Source: Sitta carolinensis
Lineage: Eukaryota; Chordata; Aves; Passeriformes; Sittidae
Direction: 5' to 3'
Length of the DNA stretch: 64,000 nt
Assembly (NCBI GenBank): GCA_032173965.1
Contig: JAVUNC010000019.1
Location: 9,287,234 to 9,351,233 of the forward strand
Translations under genes and position numbers: made by a program
Shown: in pieces, positions 51,805 through 63,838 of the stretch
Layout: each line of letters begins with the position of its first letter
Numbering within the stretch: the stretch's first letter is position 1
The notes under the pieces: model-generated
What the model saw: only the letters and a program-made list of their open reading frames with translations
What the model was told of the DNA's origin: nothing
The model's database searches: none

Positions 51805-54800
51805 AATTCCCCATGACATCTTTCTAGTAAGGGCACTATTATTCTGACATAATATTTTTGAAATAAGGTTAAGCATTAGGAAAATAATTTGTTGTCCCCT
51901 TGATATTGATGTAACTGTCTAATGACTTGAAAGTTGCCAAATCAATTTATTTCCAACTGCTTTTTTAATACCCCTAAAGATAGGAAAGAGCAGAAATATT
52001 ATGCATTTCTGCATATAACATCATAGAAAATCCTTAAGGTTTCAACAACTGTTCCGAAGTGACAAGCATTAAAGCAAAAGATCTCATCATTTTTGAGATT
52101 ACTGGTGCATAAATGTAGATAATTGCTATTCTGATTTGATGTCTGTCTAGCTATCCTGTGATTTTTTAATGAGAAGGTTAGCAACTGCTGCCTTGGGTTA
52201 CCCAGTAAATAGTAATGACAACCTGGTGGTGGAAATGGAAGTGACACTAATGACATGCAATAAAAAGCAGCAGTTGGTGAACCAAGGAGAAACAACAAAA
52301 ATGACAAAAGTAGGTGGTTATTAGGTGGACTGGCTAAATTTTGCAGAATACAAATACATTTTCAAACAGTAACTTTTAATATGACTAAAACATTTATAAA
52401 AATGGTTTGAAGAGACGCTCATTCAGAGGATCTTGTATTACAGCCCACTCAGAGCACTTAATGATCTGCACGATCTTACACTTTAAAGTGATTTCCATAG
52501 CAATACTAGGAATCTTTTAACAGGGCAAGCTGGAGAAGAGAACTTCTCCTGTGATCCCCATTCGGGTAAATCATTAAAGTTAGAACTTTCCCCTAAGCAT
52601 TCAGCAATGACAAAGGTTCCAGCCTTGGGAGAAGGGTTTCAGAATGATAAGTGGAATGGCTCCTTCCACATGAAGTGCTTTTACCCACTGTTTTGCTCGA
52701 GGGGAATTTTTTTGTTTGAACCTTAAGGATGTGTTCTTTTAGTCATTTGGGAGCATATTCTCAGGCCAGATGCAGTCTTCCATGCCTTGCTGTTCTGTAA
52801 GCAAAGTTTTAAAATAATGTCACTCTTGTAAGATTTTAAAGGGATGTTGTTGATATTATTTTATAGATATTCTGTTCCTGACAAGGCAATTTTAAGGTCT
52901 GAATCAAATGTCAGATCCTAACCTGTATACTCTGTAACTTACATCATTATATTTTGTCAGAAAGGTCTTCAAATGTTAATCACGCTTTTTACTGAAGACT
53001 TAAGTGAAGCACTGCTATGTGAGTCAGGAAAAAAACCCTCAAGGAGTACATCTCTGATCCTCAAAACAAGTCATTTAACTGCCAAACTTGTAGATAACCT
53101 AAAGTATGTGTATGCATTTCCCCCCTTCAAATTCAGTTGTTACTCCTTACAGCAGGGAACCTGGTTCTGTGTGTTTCAACCAGAACAGCAGTCCCTCTGT
53201 GCTCTGATAGAATTTATGTGTAAAATGTGCAAAAGGTCCCTGTCTGCCATGACCTACTTCTGGGGTACAATTCTAACCTCAGGTGTGGCTAAGTTAGGAT
53301 AGCATCTCGAACCTGATGTTCCTATTCCTAGGCAGTGCCCCAGTAACCAGCAATGAAGTGACAAAAGAACTTGAGTGGAGTCTTAACTCTCCACTATCTG
53401 CCAATTAGGACAAAAATAATGAGCTGTGATGGGGCTCATTGTGAGACAGCAGTGAAAGAGATGGATATCAATTAGCTGATATTATTTCAGCCCATGCCTC
53501 TTCATATAAACTGTAATTACATATGGGTTGAAATACTGTTGTAAAAATAATTTCTGTGTTAGATTTTATGTATTATCTGTTCTATATATTTTTAATATAA
53601 GAATGTATATACCTTTGGAAGCTCCTGCGGCAAATTACTTTCATCTCTACTTAGGTTTTTATTTATATTTTACCAAGGTTTCATGATTTACAATGGATTT
53701 ACCATTCCATGGTTAAATGACCTGATGAGTATTCCATACAAAATGTTAAAATTAGGTTATTTTGGAAATATAATTACGATAAATGCAAGTCAACCACAGG
53801 ATACACAGATGTATGTGTAGATGCAGAGGATACATGCAGTCACATATGAGTCTCATTCTCATTTGTGCAAAGTCAAGTTCAAAGGACAAATTTAAACTTC
53901 TTTAGCTGTATTTCAAGAATAGGGATGTACAATTTTCTCAGGTGGGTGAGATGCTTCAATGAGACTAATTTAGATAAAACTCACTTAGCAAATACACAGT
54001 AACACGTTTTTTACTTGGAAGATGCTCTTGCACTTCTTGTCTTGATAACAAAATATTTTAGATCTTAAACCAGTTTTTGCTGGAGTCAACACCCTGGCTT
54101 CCAAAGGGTATCAGCATGTGGCATAGATTATTGTATTCTGAATAGTGTTTTAAATGGTTTAGTACAATACTGGTCCTGCTGATATTAGAAAATTTCACAC
54201 TTGTGCAACGATGCACAGTTATCCACCACCTTTCCCATGTACTTAATTTTAGGGAATAAATGGTTCCTTTCCTTTTGTTACAAGGCACAGCAGATTGTTT
54301 CTCCAGTTTTAGAACTGAAGGAGTATTAATAGATTTTACACTGACAATTTCTTTTTATCTGTGTATAGAATAATTTGACATTCCTAGCACTGTCTCCATG
54401 GAATGAAGGAGTTGCAGATGCGTGCTCAGTATCAGTAGGTCAGCTTTGTTAAAGTGGAGAAACTGTCAATAATTCTGATGAAAAGAATCTGGGGAATATG
54501 AAATGTGTCAAGGTATATTAGGTATATGGGTTAAAATACAATTTGGAGTAAACATTTAATGGATAAGAGAATAAGAAAAGGAAAAACTGTTAGTAGATTA
54601 TTTTAGGTACTTCAAAAAAATATTTTGATACCGTTTGTGACAATGATTGTGAATTCTATATTCCACTTTTCAAAAAAACCCTTATTATGAGGTAAGTGTC
54701 AAGAGGTAAATGGCTACTTTCAGAGAGAGAGTTCTAAAATAAACACCCTCTTATTAGCAGAATGAATCAGTTTTAAATAATAAAATTAGCCTCCCACAGT

Positions 54801-55967
54801 ACATGTTGATCATAGCCCTAAAAAGTGCTCTGCAACTGTCTAAGCAATGATGGCAACAAGCTAATAATCTATTAATTCCTTTTTCAAATTTGACATAATA
54901 TTTTAAAAAAATTAAAAATTCAGCATCAATATAAATATTTAGCATCAAAAAATATTTGCAAAATGCATCTGGCATAAGATGAATGGGACATGATTCCTAC
55001 ATACATTCATCAAGAAGTTAATCATACCAACCCTTAAGTACACATAATTCCAAGTACATGAGTAGACCCAATTAAGTCACCTGGATTAGTCACATGTGTA
55101 GAATTAGGAGGATGCAAAACCTCTAAAATGCAGCTAAAATTTAAGGTTCCCTCTTGCAAATTTAGGGATGCATTTTTATTAATGGAACACTATTTCCTGA
55201 TAGCTGAAAACAGGTTGCCCCCTTGTCTATAGTTTTGAGGATTTATATCTCTTCATTGTATTTTAAAACATCAGCTACCTCCATTAGTTAGTCAAGGAAA
55301 CATTGTTTTGCAATTTCTTCTTCAACTGCAAAACCTTTTGGATAATTAGAGCTCAGTAAGGAGTAATCAATTTACTTTGCATATGTGCAATATATATAAA
55401 GTAAAATGTGATATGGCTTTAAATCAATAAAAAGATGCATATCCCCACTATGCTTCTTAAGTCTTGACCCATTGAATACCTAATTCAGCTGAATTTTGTT
55501 ATCAGAATGCTTGTAAAAGCTTACCCAAAACTCCACACTGCTTAGCCTCTTAATAAGGCTGCTGTGAAAAGCAATACAGGAAATAGTGTAGCAGAGCTGA
55601 TAGCATTAGATAGCTTGCTTTCACCACATTCCTCAAATTTTGCCTGTAAAAATCATACCACATTCTGCATACCACATTTTAAAGCTCATTTTATGCCTTC
55701 AGTCAAAGCAAATGTCCCTTGCAGACTGCAAAGTCCATGATCAAACATCACTCCTCTCATAGGTGCTGGGAAGCTCGTTCCGGATCTCAAGGAATGCTAG
55801 AATGCTCCAAGTTTGCTAAGCACACCAAGGCCATGTGGCCAACATTTCAGGAAAAGGCTTGATCATCTTCAAAACCAGTTTTTCTTGCTTAATGGATTTT
55901 CCCAGTTAATTTTGAAGCAGAAAATTTTTCATATTCAATCTGTTGAAATGGTATCTTTCTAAGAAAA
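51805..55967. other. AT-rich non-coding DNA
   Basis: No gene, RNA or mobile element recognised. It ends at the outer edge of the left inverted-repeat arm. Confidence 0.6.
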
Positions 55968-57043
55968 AGCAAAGAGAGCCATCCATCAAGACATGGCTGA
56001 CCTCTACCTGTTAATCACAGGGTGGAGAGGAAGTTTCTAGCCCTCATCTTTTCTGTCAAATGTCCCTAAAACCCGTGGCTTTTTTGGGAGAGATTTCTCA
56101 ACATTTAGCTTAAAAATTCAGCTGGAGTCTGGGAAAAATTCCACTGAAGTGAAAACGGCATTTTTTAATGACAAACCCAACTGCAAAAACTCATCAGAGA
56201 CAGTGAAAATTTGCCAGTGTCAAAGCCTTGGCACCATTAATGCCTCTATCTTCGGAGCACAGTGCCACTGGGATTTGTTTATGCCGAGCAAGGGCCAACA
56301 CGGGCTGCTGGCTGAAAGGACATCTTTCCTGTCCTCCAGAGCCCTTGGGCTCCCACACCTGTGGATGTGCCAGCAGAGCAGCCTCGGAGTTTGGCGTGGC
56401 CACCAGAGCCCAGGCTAGCTCAGGAAGGGCACCGGCACTGTGCCAGGGGTGGGGAACAGCCTTGGTAGGGGTTTAAGCTAAAAACTCAATGTTGGGCCAC
56501 TTGCTCAACAGTGCAAAATCATCAAGTGATGTCGGGGATCAGGCAGAGGAGAAAGCTCTCTGTTGGGAGAGTCCAGCAGGAAAGGTTTACTGGAGCTGAG
56601 GAACAGAAGAGTCCTGAGCAGTGCTGTGCTCAGGAACACCCAGGGGGAGGAACAGCCAAGGGATAGGTTTAAAGAAGGATTGACATAGAAGGATCCAGAA
56701 CAAGGGGCAGGGTCACAATGATTAAAAGGGAAGGGACTAGAGCAAAGGGAGGGGATTACCATAAAGGGGGAGGATACAACTTTCAGGGACAAATCAACTG
56801 GGGGCAAATACGGGGGAATACTACAGTAAGCTATCATCAATAAAATCTTTTAAAATGAACCTACAAAACAAAATAAATACGGGTGGCAACATGAGTTCTC
56901 TGAAAACATAAATCTGGATGACACAGCCACTCACAGAAGTGCCTCTAAAACGTTCTTTGAAGGGCTGTCAGTGCTGAAACACGTGCTGCACTCAGGGCTG
57001 CCAGCTCCACCGGCACGAGCAAACAAGCTCTGGCTTTGGGGGT
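55968..57043 (+). repeat. Left arm of large inverted repeat (about 1.08 kb unit)
   Basis: This segment reappears as its reverse complement at 62728-63806. Open frames read along both arms are identical in translation (89, 82 and 69 codons), and a 111-codon frame differs by one residue, so identity is about 99%. Visible differences are one Pro/Ser substitution, a few changes near 56075-56090, a 3-bp indel near 56939 and a 1-bp indel near 57020. The unit ends exactly where the pentamer satellite begins. On its outer side there is no satellite. I do not recognise the unit. It shows no reverse transcriptase, transposase or retroviral domain. An LTR-like block is possible inside it (see right arm). 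Confidence 0.95.
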
Positions 57044-57761
57044 CGAACAGAGCCAAGCCGAGCTGGGCTGGGCCAAGCACGGGCCGAACCGAGGCGAGCC
57101 GGGCCGGGCAGAGCCGGGCTGGGCCGAGCCGAGCCAAGCCTACCCGAGCAGAAGAGAGCCGAGCCGGGTCAAGCCAGCAGCTGGACAGAACCGAGCCGAG
57201 CCAGGCCAGGCCTAGCTGACCCAAGCCGGACCAAGCCCGACTGAACCCAGCCAAGCTGAACAGAGCCGGGCACAGCCAGGCCGAACCGGGCCTAGCTGAG
57301 CTGAGCCAGGCCATGCCGGGAGTCGAGCTGAGCCGAGCCTAACCAAGCCGAACAGAGCCGAGCCCGGCACAGCCAGGCCAAGCCGAGCCGGGCCGAACTG
57401 TGCCGGGCCAGGCCGGGCCGAGAGCCAAACCGAGCTGAACAGAGCCGGGCACAGCTGGGCCAAACCAAGCCTAGCCGAGTCGAGCCAGGCCAGGCCAGGC
57501 CAAACCGAGCCCGACAGAACCAAGCCCGACAGAACCAAGCCGAGCTGGACTGACCTGAGCCGTGCCAAGACGGGTGGAACCGGGCCAAACCGTGACGGGC
57601 CGAGCCGAGCCGAGCCAGGCTAGGCTGTGTCGAACCGGGCCGAACCGTGCCAGGCTGAGCCGAGCCGAGCCGGGCAGGGCCGGGAGCCAAGCAGAGCCGA
57701 GCCGGGCCAGGCCACGCAGAGCCGAGCCAAGCCAGGCTGGGCCGAACTGGGCCGAGCTGAG
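57043..57761. repeat. GC-rich pentamer satellite (RRGCC-type)
   Basis: About 720 bp of degenerate 5-bp repeats: GAGCC, GGGCC, AAGCC and CAGCC, with GAGCT and GGGCT variants, giving roughly 140 units. The purine pair varies and GCC/GCT is constant. CpG is frequent at unit junctions (GCCGAGCCGGG). Because three pentamers make five codons, long frames stay open on both strands and translate to ARLGSARPG-like repeats; these are not genes. The array begins at the inner end of the left arm and stops at CTCTGTTAAATA. Similar sequence occurs at 63807-63838 beside the other arm. Confidence 0.95.
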
Positions 57762-57773
57762 CTCTGTTAAATA
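57762..57773 (+). repeat. 12-bp boundary repeat CTCTGTTAAATA, copy 1
   Basis: Sits exactly at the end of the pentamer satellite. Its reverse complement TATTTAACAGAG is at 63839-63850, beside the satellite piece at the other arm. Read through a flip of the spacer, the two copies are direct and bracket a satellite-unit-satellite element, as a target-site duplication would. Confidence 0.75.
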
Positions 57774-59956
57774 TACAAGATTTCCTTCTACTTCCTTTCA
57801 CTTTTTCTGTTTGTGTAGCGAATACATCTATTCTGAAAATTCACTCCCATCTTTAAATGTCTGTGCTGCTGCAGCCCTTCCTATCTTTTGAACAGATATT
57901 TCAGCCAACTGCTTCATTTTCCCCTCTGAAGTGAAATAATGTCGTGGTGGATTCTTTCCTTTCCTTTCTTTTAAATGTGGGTACCATCCGGTCACTTCAG
58001 AAAGAAGCAATGTGTTTCTAAATGCTGCTTATGTGTTTTCATTTTGGCCTGTTCCTCTGAGAAGCCATCTTTTAAAATATAACAAATTTACGTGGCAATG
58101 ATCAAAATCTCTTGTTATCAGCATAGATTCTGGTTTTGCGAATTCTGCCCACTCTGCTCCTAATAGGGTGACTGATAACTTCCCACATTCTTGTACTATT
58201 GCTGTTACACTCCTCTGGCTTCTCCCTGAATCTTCAAACTCATTTCGACACTGTAGTGCTTGTTGATATTCTTCAAGTTTTGCATTCACTCTATACTTTC
58301 TTCATGTCTTTATCTTTTGGAACCACTCATGGCTAATTTCAGTATTTCTAAGTTCTCTACTCCATAATATTTAAGGTATCCCATAGATTATAATTTATTT
58401 TTCACAAAATTCTTTATTTTGGTGCCCAAAGTAGCCTTATCTAAATCAGGCTTTTCACTTAATTCCGTTATTTCTAGATTCTGATATCTCTACAGAAGTA
58501 TATGTACACTTGATCTTTCATTTTCATTTAGCTGTTGGCTGTTAGTCATTCCTACATTAAATTTATTGAATTTGGCCCCATCAAATGTTGTTAAGCATTT
58601 TCTTTTTTTTCTTTTTTTTTTTTTTTTTAATTACTGTACTTGTGGAGCATGAAGCACCTTCTGACTTCCAAGCAGTATTTATTTCAATGACTTTTTCCAA
58701 AAGCTTCCTAATTTGACATGCCAGAAGCCCTAGCCCATTTTAGCTTTAGTGAAGCCAATCAATCCTCCATAGGTTTTTTGTATTTCTCTCAAGGTCTTTT
58801 CCTCCTGCACATTTTTCTAAGTTGTGGCACAATATTTTTCTGCTCTTGGAAAACTTCCAGAGAAATGGTGCAGCACTTCATTGAAATCCTGATCTCAGTT
58901 TGTACTTCACAGTTTAAATTTTGTTTTAACAAATGCAAGCTCCATTTTCACATGGAGAACCTCTTTCTCAGAGAAAAACTTAATTTTTTTCCTTCTGAAA
59001 TGTTCACTAAAATTAGCACATTACTGCAAAATTATGTCTTCCTCAGAAGAATTTGCAGAAATTTTTAGTAGAAAAATTCCTCACAAACTACAGGAATGAT
59101 TTTAAGAAGAAACAAAGCAAACTTGCAGAAAACTAATAAGTTTAATAATCTTTACCTGAAAAAAAATGAGGTTATAGAAATTGAACTACTTATAGTCATG
59201 AGGTTATCTGAGTTTGCTCATAAGTGGTCTTAAATATCAGTCTGACTAATGGGGGTGTAGGACTACTGACACAAGAAAAAATCAGTATTTGACTTGGAAA
59301 TTATATTACAAATACCAGAAATTCTTTGAATTTTACACTATGGCATATGCTGCTATTTCATAGACTGTAACATCCCCCCTTATTATTCTACCTCCTCTAG
59401 CAGAGTTCAATTTTAAATTCTAAAGCCATTGCAACATCTGAAGAATTACTATTTTTTAAAAATAAACTGGGGCTAAACTATTTAAAGAAGTCATTTTAAA
59501 CCCCTGGAGGGTTTGGTTTTCAGTCTAAGCAGACTTTTACAAAGCATACTTTAACAAACCCTTCACAGAGGTTTCCAAGAAAGTTGCAGACAGGCCCCAA
59601 AATTTAAGGACTCCATGTGGAAATAAAGCCCACCAAGTCCTTGAACACCACCTGCTCTTAATGGCTGACTATTTAACATAACCAGATTAATCCTGGTGCT
59701 GTTTTGACACTGCCAAGGTAGAAACCCACAGATCTTAGGAATTCTTAATAGAGGCCTCCAAAATACAAAAATGAGATGGCACCAGAGTCTCCATATAAAG
59801 ACAAATGACAAAAGCCTGTTGTTAGCAGCTGCATCACCAGGCTGTATTTGGTTTAGAGAGTCGTGGCAATTGAAAACAAAATCAAAAACCTGCATAAAAA
59901 CATGCTAGTGGGGATTGTGATTGATGTCATCAGCAGAGACATATTTGGGATGCAGC

Positions 59957-60034
59957 TGGGAGGGGAGGAAGAGGAGGAAAGAGTGACAGGAAGAAGAGAA
60001 GAGGGTAGGGAAGAGAGTCAGGCAGAAAGGAAGA
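59957..60034. repeat. Purine-rich (GA) tract
   Basis: Almost entirely G and A for about 78 bp on the plus strand, with only a few interruptions. Able in principle to form triplex (H-) DNA. Confidence 0.85.
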
Positions 60035-60108
60035 ATTATAATTGAATTAAAATTCTTGAATATATAATTTGAATTATATATTTGAATTATAATTTGAATT
60101 ATAATTTG
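60033..60108. repeat. TTTGAATTATAA minisatellite
   Basis: Tandem units of 12-13 bp (TTTGAATTATATA, TTTGAATTATAA, TTTGAATTATAA) from 60068, preceded by diverged copies. Each unit is partly self-complementary. Confidence 0.8.
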
Positions 60109-60711
60109 CAATGGTAGGGCTCATTTCTGAATTCTGCAATGTATTTCTAAAGCTCCTCTGAGGCTTTAAGAAAATTTTGTATAAGGCATTTGGATGTACT
60201 GGTGGTGGTGCCAGTTTTGCATTATACATTGCTTTGCAGTGAGAATGTGCAACAAAGAAAGCAGATTTTTGTCAGATTTCTGGCCTTGGTATTCACTGCA
60301 CAATGCTAAAGCATGGCACTCACTGCAACACATGCATGGATGTATGCGAGTCAGAGGGGGGGCATGGAAACAGAGGAGAACCTACATTTTTTGAACTGCA
60401 AAATAAGAATTTGTGCTGCCACAAATTTTTGGAATAAAATCTTTAACAATTCTTTAAATGTTTTTTTATTAATAAATCTCTTCATATTGAAAGATTAGTC
60501 ACCTTACTAAAAATTAACATCACCGTTCCTGTCTCAGTTCTCAAACTATAATAACTGTATAAAAGCTATATATAAACTTTGCACCTTTCAAGTTTTACAT
60601 GGGCATCTAAAAAGAAAGTGTTTTCAGAAATGCAATTATCTACTTAAAAGGAAGTATCTGTTAGCAATACTGAAAGCTTTAGAAAATCCTTCCTATACTC
60701 TAATTTTTAAG

Positions 60712-60746
<35 letters not shown>
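60712..60746. repeat. A35 homopolymer
   Basis: Uninterrupted run of 35 adenines, the longest in the window. The upstream 200 bp are ordinary AT-rich DNA and I recognise no retrocopied transcript. Confidence 0.95.
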
Positions 60747-60750
<4 letters not shown>

Positions 60751-62727
60751 GAAGACGTAAGTAATTTTAGTGTTCAGGAAATAATTCAGTGGCAAAGGGG
60801 AGAAGAGAATTTTGTTCTCCAGTGACTCACCATGGTCTCCCTCAGTAAGAGTTCATGGATCAACGCTGAAAAGTCAATGTGTTATAAGTACACATACATA
60901 TAAATTCTATTTTTTAATGTAGTATAAATCTAGATACCCAGAGTGCTCTTAGTCTATTCCACTTATGGCATGAAAACCCTTCCCTCAGATCAACTTTAAC
61001 ATCTTTAAAACCTACTCATAATATGAACTCCACAGCGTAATGTGTTTGATACTTTGCAATTGGATGGTCTAAATCTGCACATGATCAGTTACCAGAGCTT
61101 CTCCTAATGAGTGGTAACTTGCTAAAGTGTGGGAACTCACTTCCAGCATATGCTGAAATGCTAAGAAAATATTCAGAACTACCCTGAATCTTTTCTAGGT
61201 AAATCTTCCAGACTGCCACCCATCTGCTGCTACCAAAAATATGAACTCGGTGATAAATTTGATTAAATGGATCCTGCTGCCACCGTTTCATTTGAAGTTT
61301 TGGTGAAAACAACAGATAACAGCTTCATACTTCTGCAACACTCCAGATGGTGATAATTCTTTTCTAAGCATACTAGGACTGCAGGTAGAAGTTTGTTGAC
61401 AAAACACATCACTGAAATTTTAATGCCTCTTGACATCCAGAGTTAAAGGAAGTATTTTTATCTGCTTTCAATATGTATTACTGTCATACATTCTTTGTTG
61501 GTTGGAAGTCATTTGGCGTTATCTTCTATCTAGTGAGGAGACTATCAGTGCTTTTTCATATTATAATTGACCTATCAACACCAAAGTCTGCTCAGCAAAT
61601 CTGAGTGCTTTGTTCAAATATGAGCTACATGACCTGAAATCTCCTCTACCGTTAACAACTGGACAGCAGATCACAATTTCTGTTCTAAGCAGTAGCTACT
61701 GAATAAACTTTTGGACATATATACAGTGCCTAAGGTATATGACCTATACTGGGTAATTGCCTGTAACACACAAGTTTTTCAAGATTTGATGGAACCTATG
61801 AACATTGTAGTATGAAGCATTTAAGAATCCATCCAATTCCATTGGAAACTCAGTTTTGAGTTTTATGACAGTATCAGTAAAGCTCCCTGCCATAACAGTA
61901 CAACACCAGTTGAGTAGTACATAGTACAGGAGGGTTTGATTAGGCTCTGCCTCCCACTTCTGTTAAAACACATCCACGTTCTCAGTTTGTCTGGATCCAT
62001 TTGAAATGATCAGCAACATGGTTTATGTTTGAGTCACCCTAAAAAGCTTTTATAATAAATCAAAAGAAGCAGCATGCAGTGGAAGAAGGTCAGATATACT
62101 CAAATGTTTCTAAAAAATGGTCCTTTTTTTAAATTAAGCATCTTAACTTTCGTACTAAACTTTTCATTTTTATAATTTAAAATAAAATTTACACTTAATT
62201 ATCTTGATTCTTTCATATTATATTAAGGCTAGAAAACATACTGTTTTCAAATTTTGGTGACTTTGAAGCTCTTTACAAGCAATCTGCTCCAGTCTTTTAA
62301 ATTCCAATCTGTTGCTGAAGTCTCTTCATGCCCAGTAATTGAACAGCCTTGCAGCTTAGAGGCTCTGCTCAGTGGCTCTGGTGTGGCAAATTCCTCTAAA
62401 TGTGAGCACTGCTAACCTTCCCCTAGTCACACAAATATCCCTGGGCATCTGTTCTGCAGACGACAGACATTCTCCTGAAAAGCTGGAACATACGTGTGTG
62501 GAAAATAAACAGTCCATGCTGGAAAAGTACCGTCCACAGATCTGCCAGAGCTGGCAGAGCCAACAGCAGCCGGTCCAACTTTGCTGGTGTCAAACCTACT
62601 ACACACAATATCCTTCTGTCCAGTACTTCCAAATGTCTCCAGCCTCGCTTGCCAGACTCCCCGAAAGGCAGCAGCTCTTTTCCAGAAGTGGCAGGGCAGT
62701 AGATTAGCTCTCCAATTGGTTGTCTGA

Positions 62728-63806
62728 ACCCCCAAAGCCAGAGCTTGTTGCTCGTGCCGGTGGAGCTGGCAGCCCTGAGTGCAGCACGTGTTTCAGCACT
62801 GACAGCCCTTCAAAGAACGTTTTAGAGGCACTTCTTCTGTGAGTGGCTGTGTCATCCAGATTTATGTTTTCAGAGAACTCATGTTGCCACCCGTATTTAT
62901 TTTGTTTTGTAGGTTCATTTTAAAAGATTTTATTGATGATAGCTTACTGTAGTATTCCCCCGTATTTGCCCCCAGTTGATTTGTCCCTGAAAGTTGTATC
63001 CTCCCCCTTTATGGTAATCCCCTCCCTTTGCTCTAGTTCCTTCCCTTTTAATCATTGTGACCCTGCCCCTTGTTCTGGATCCTTCTATGTCAATCCTTCT
63101 TTAAACCTATCCCTTGGCTGTTCCTCCCCCTGGGTGTTCCTGAGCACAGCACTGCTCAGGACTCTTCTGTTCCTCAGCTCCAGTAAACCTTTCCTGCTGG
63201 ACTCTCCCAACAGAGAGCTTTCTCCTCTGCCTGATCCCCGACATCACTTGATGATTTTGCACTGTTGAGCAAGTGGCCCAACATTGAGTTTTTAGCTTAA
63301 ACCCCTACCAAGGCTGTTCCCCACCCCTGGCACAGTGCCGGTGCCCTTCCTGAGCTAGCCTGGGCTCTGGTGGCCACGCCAAACTCCGAGGCTGCTCTGC
63401 TGGCACATCCACAGGTGTGGGAGCCCAAGGGCTCTGGAGGACAGGAAAGATGTCCTTTCAGCCAGCAGCCCGTGTTGGCCCTTGCTCGGCATAAACAAAT
63501 CCCAGTGGCACTGTGCTCCGAAGATAGAGGCATTAATGGTGCCAAGGCTTTGACACTGGCAAATTTTCACTGTCTCTGATGAGTTTTTGCAGTTGGGTTT
63601 GTCATTAAAAAATGCCGTTTTCACTTCAGTGGAATTTTTCCCAGACTCCAGCTGAATTTTTAAGCTAAATGTTGAGAAATCTCTCCTTAAAAAAACACGG
63701 GTTTTAGGGACATTTGACAGAAAAGATGAGGGCTAGAAACTTCCTCTCCACCCTGTGATTAACAGGTAGAGGTCAGCCATGTCTTGATGGATGGCTCTCT
63801 TTGCTC
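62728..63806 (-). repeat. Right arm of large inverted repeat (about 1.08 kb unit)
   Basis: Reverse complement of 55968-57043 at about 99% identity. Read on the plus strand here, an LTR-like block can be traced: TGTTGCC at 62882 and GGCCCAACA ending at 63283, an inverted TGTTG/CAACA pair that extends with gaps (AACTCA-TGTTG-CCAC against AACTCAATGTTGGGCCAC). It encloses a pyrimidine-rich U3-like region and a CAGTAAACC near 63181. I find no matching target duplication for this block, so retroviral origin is only a possibility. On its outer side the arm passes into satellite-like sequence; on its inner side it passes into unique DNA. Confidence 0.95.
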
Positions 63807-63838
63807 TCGGTTTGGCCCGACTCGGATCGGCTCGAGAG
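63807..63838. repeat. Satellite-like remnant beside right arm
   Basis: About 32 bp, CTCGGTTTGGCCCGACTCGG followed by ATCGGCTCGAGAG-like sequence. On the minus strand it resembles the RRGCC pentamers (GAGCCGATCCGAGTCGGGCC). It lies between the outer edge of the right arm and the 12-bp boundary repeat. Confidence 0.7.

Larger units (their letters stand above)
57774..62727. other. Spacer between inverted arms, AT-rich non-coding
   Basis: About 4.95 kb of unique AT-rich DNA. I looked for retroviral gag, pol or env and transposase signatures in all frames and saw none. It holds a T/C tract (58597-58628), a purine-rich tract (59957-60034), a TTTGAATTATAA minisatellite (60033-60108) and an A35 run (60712-60746). 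Frames of 86 codons (minus 58029-58289), 116 codons (plus 58718-59068), 110 codons (minus 59563-59895) and 111 codons (plus 62372-62707) have no recognised domain. The last 350 bp, next to the right arm, are GC-richer. Confidence 0.6.

Noticed and set aside
56149..56840. Arm-unit frames (89, 82, 69 and 111 codons) as conserved genes because both copies keep them
   Set aside because: The arms are about 99% identical at the DNA level, so frames on both strands are kept simply because of recency. This gives no evidence of selection on protein.
57043..57761. Immunoglobulin heavy-chain switch region
   Set aside because: The pentamers resemble switch repeats, but GAGCC/GGGCC dominate over GAGCT/GGGGT, and no constant-region or J segments lie in the window. 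Confinement to a boundary-marked block next to a duplicated unit fits a mobile or satellite origin better.
57212..57801. Long minus-strand frames (118 and 169 codons) over the satellite
   Set aside because: They translate pentamers into ARLGSARPG-type repeats. Open frames arise because the pentamer unit rarely contains a stop, and frames are open on both strands.
58029..58289. 86-codon minus-strand frame in the spacer as a retroviral or cellular exon
   Set aside because: Composition looks reasonable but no motif is recognised, and no splice sites frame it convincingly.
62372..62707. 111-codon plus-strand frame next to the right arm as a gene
   Set aside because: No recognisable domain; long frames are also open on the opposite strand over the same GC-richer 300 bp, as expected for stop-poor DNA.
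57774..62727. Full endogenous retrovirus between the arms as paired LTRs
   Set aside because: The arms are inverted, not direct, and I see no gag, pol or env motif in any frame of the spacer.
62933..63255. TTGATGAT (62933-62940 and 63248-63255) as an 8-bp target duplication of a hAT-like element
   Set aside because: The ends inside the repeats show no terminal inverted repeat, and the motif is short and AT-rich. Probably coincidence.
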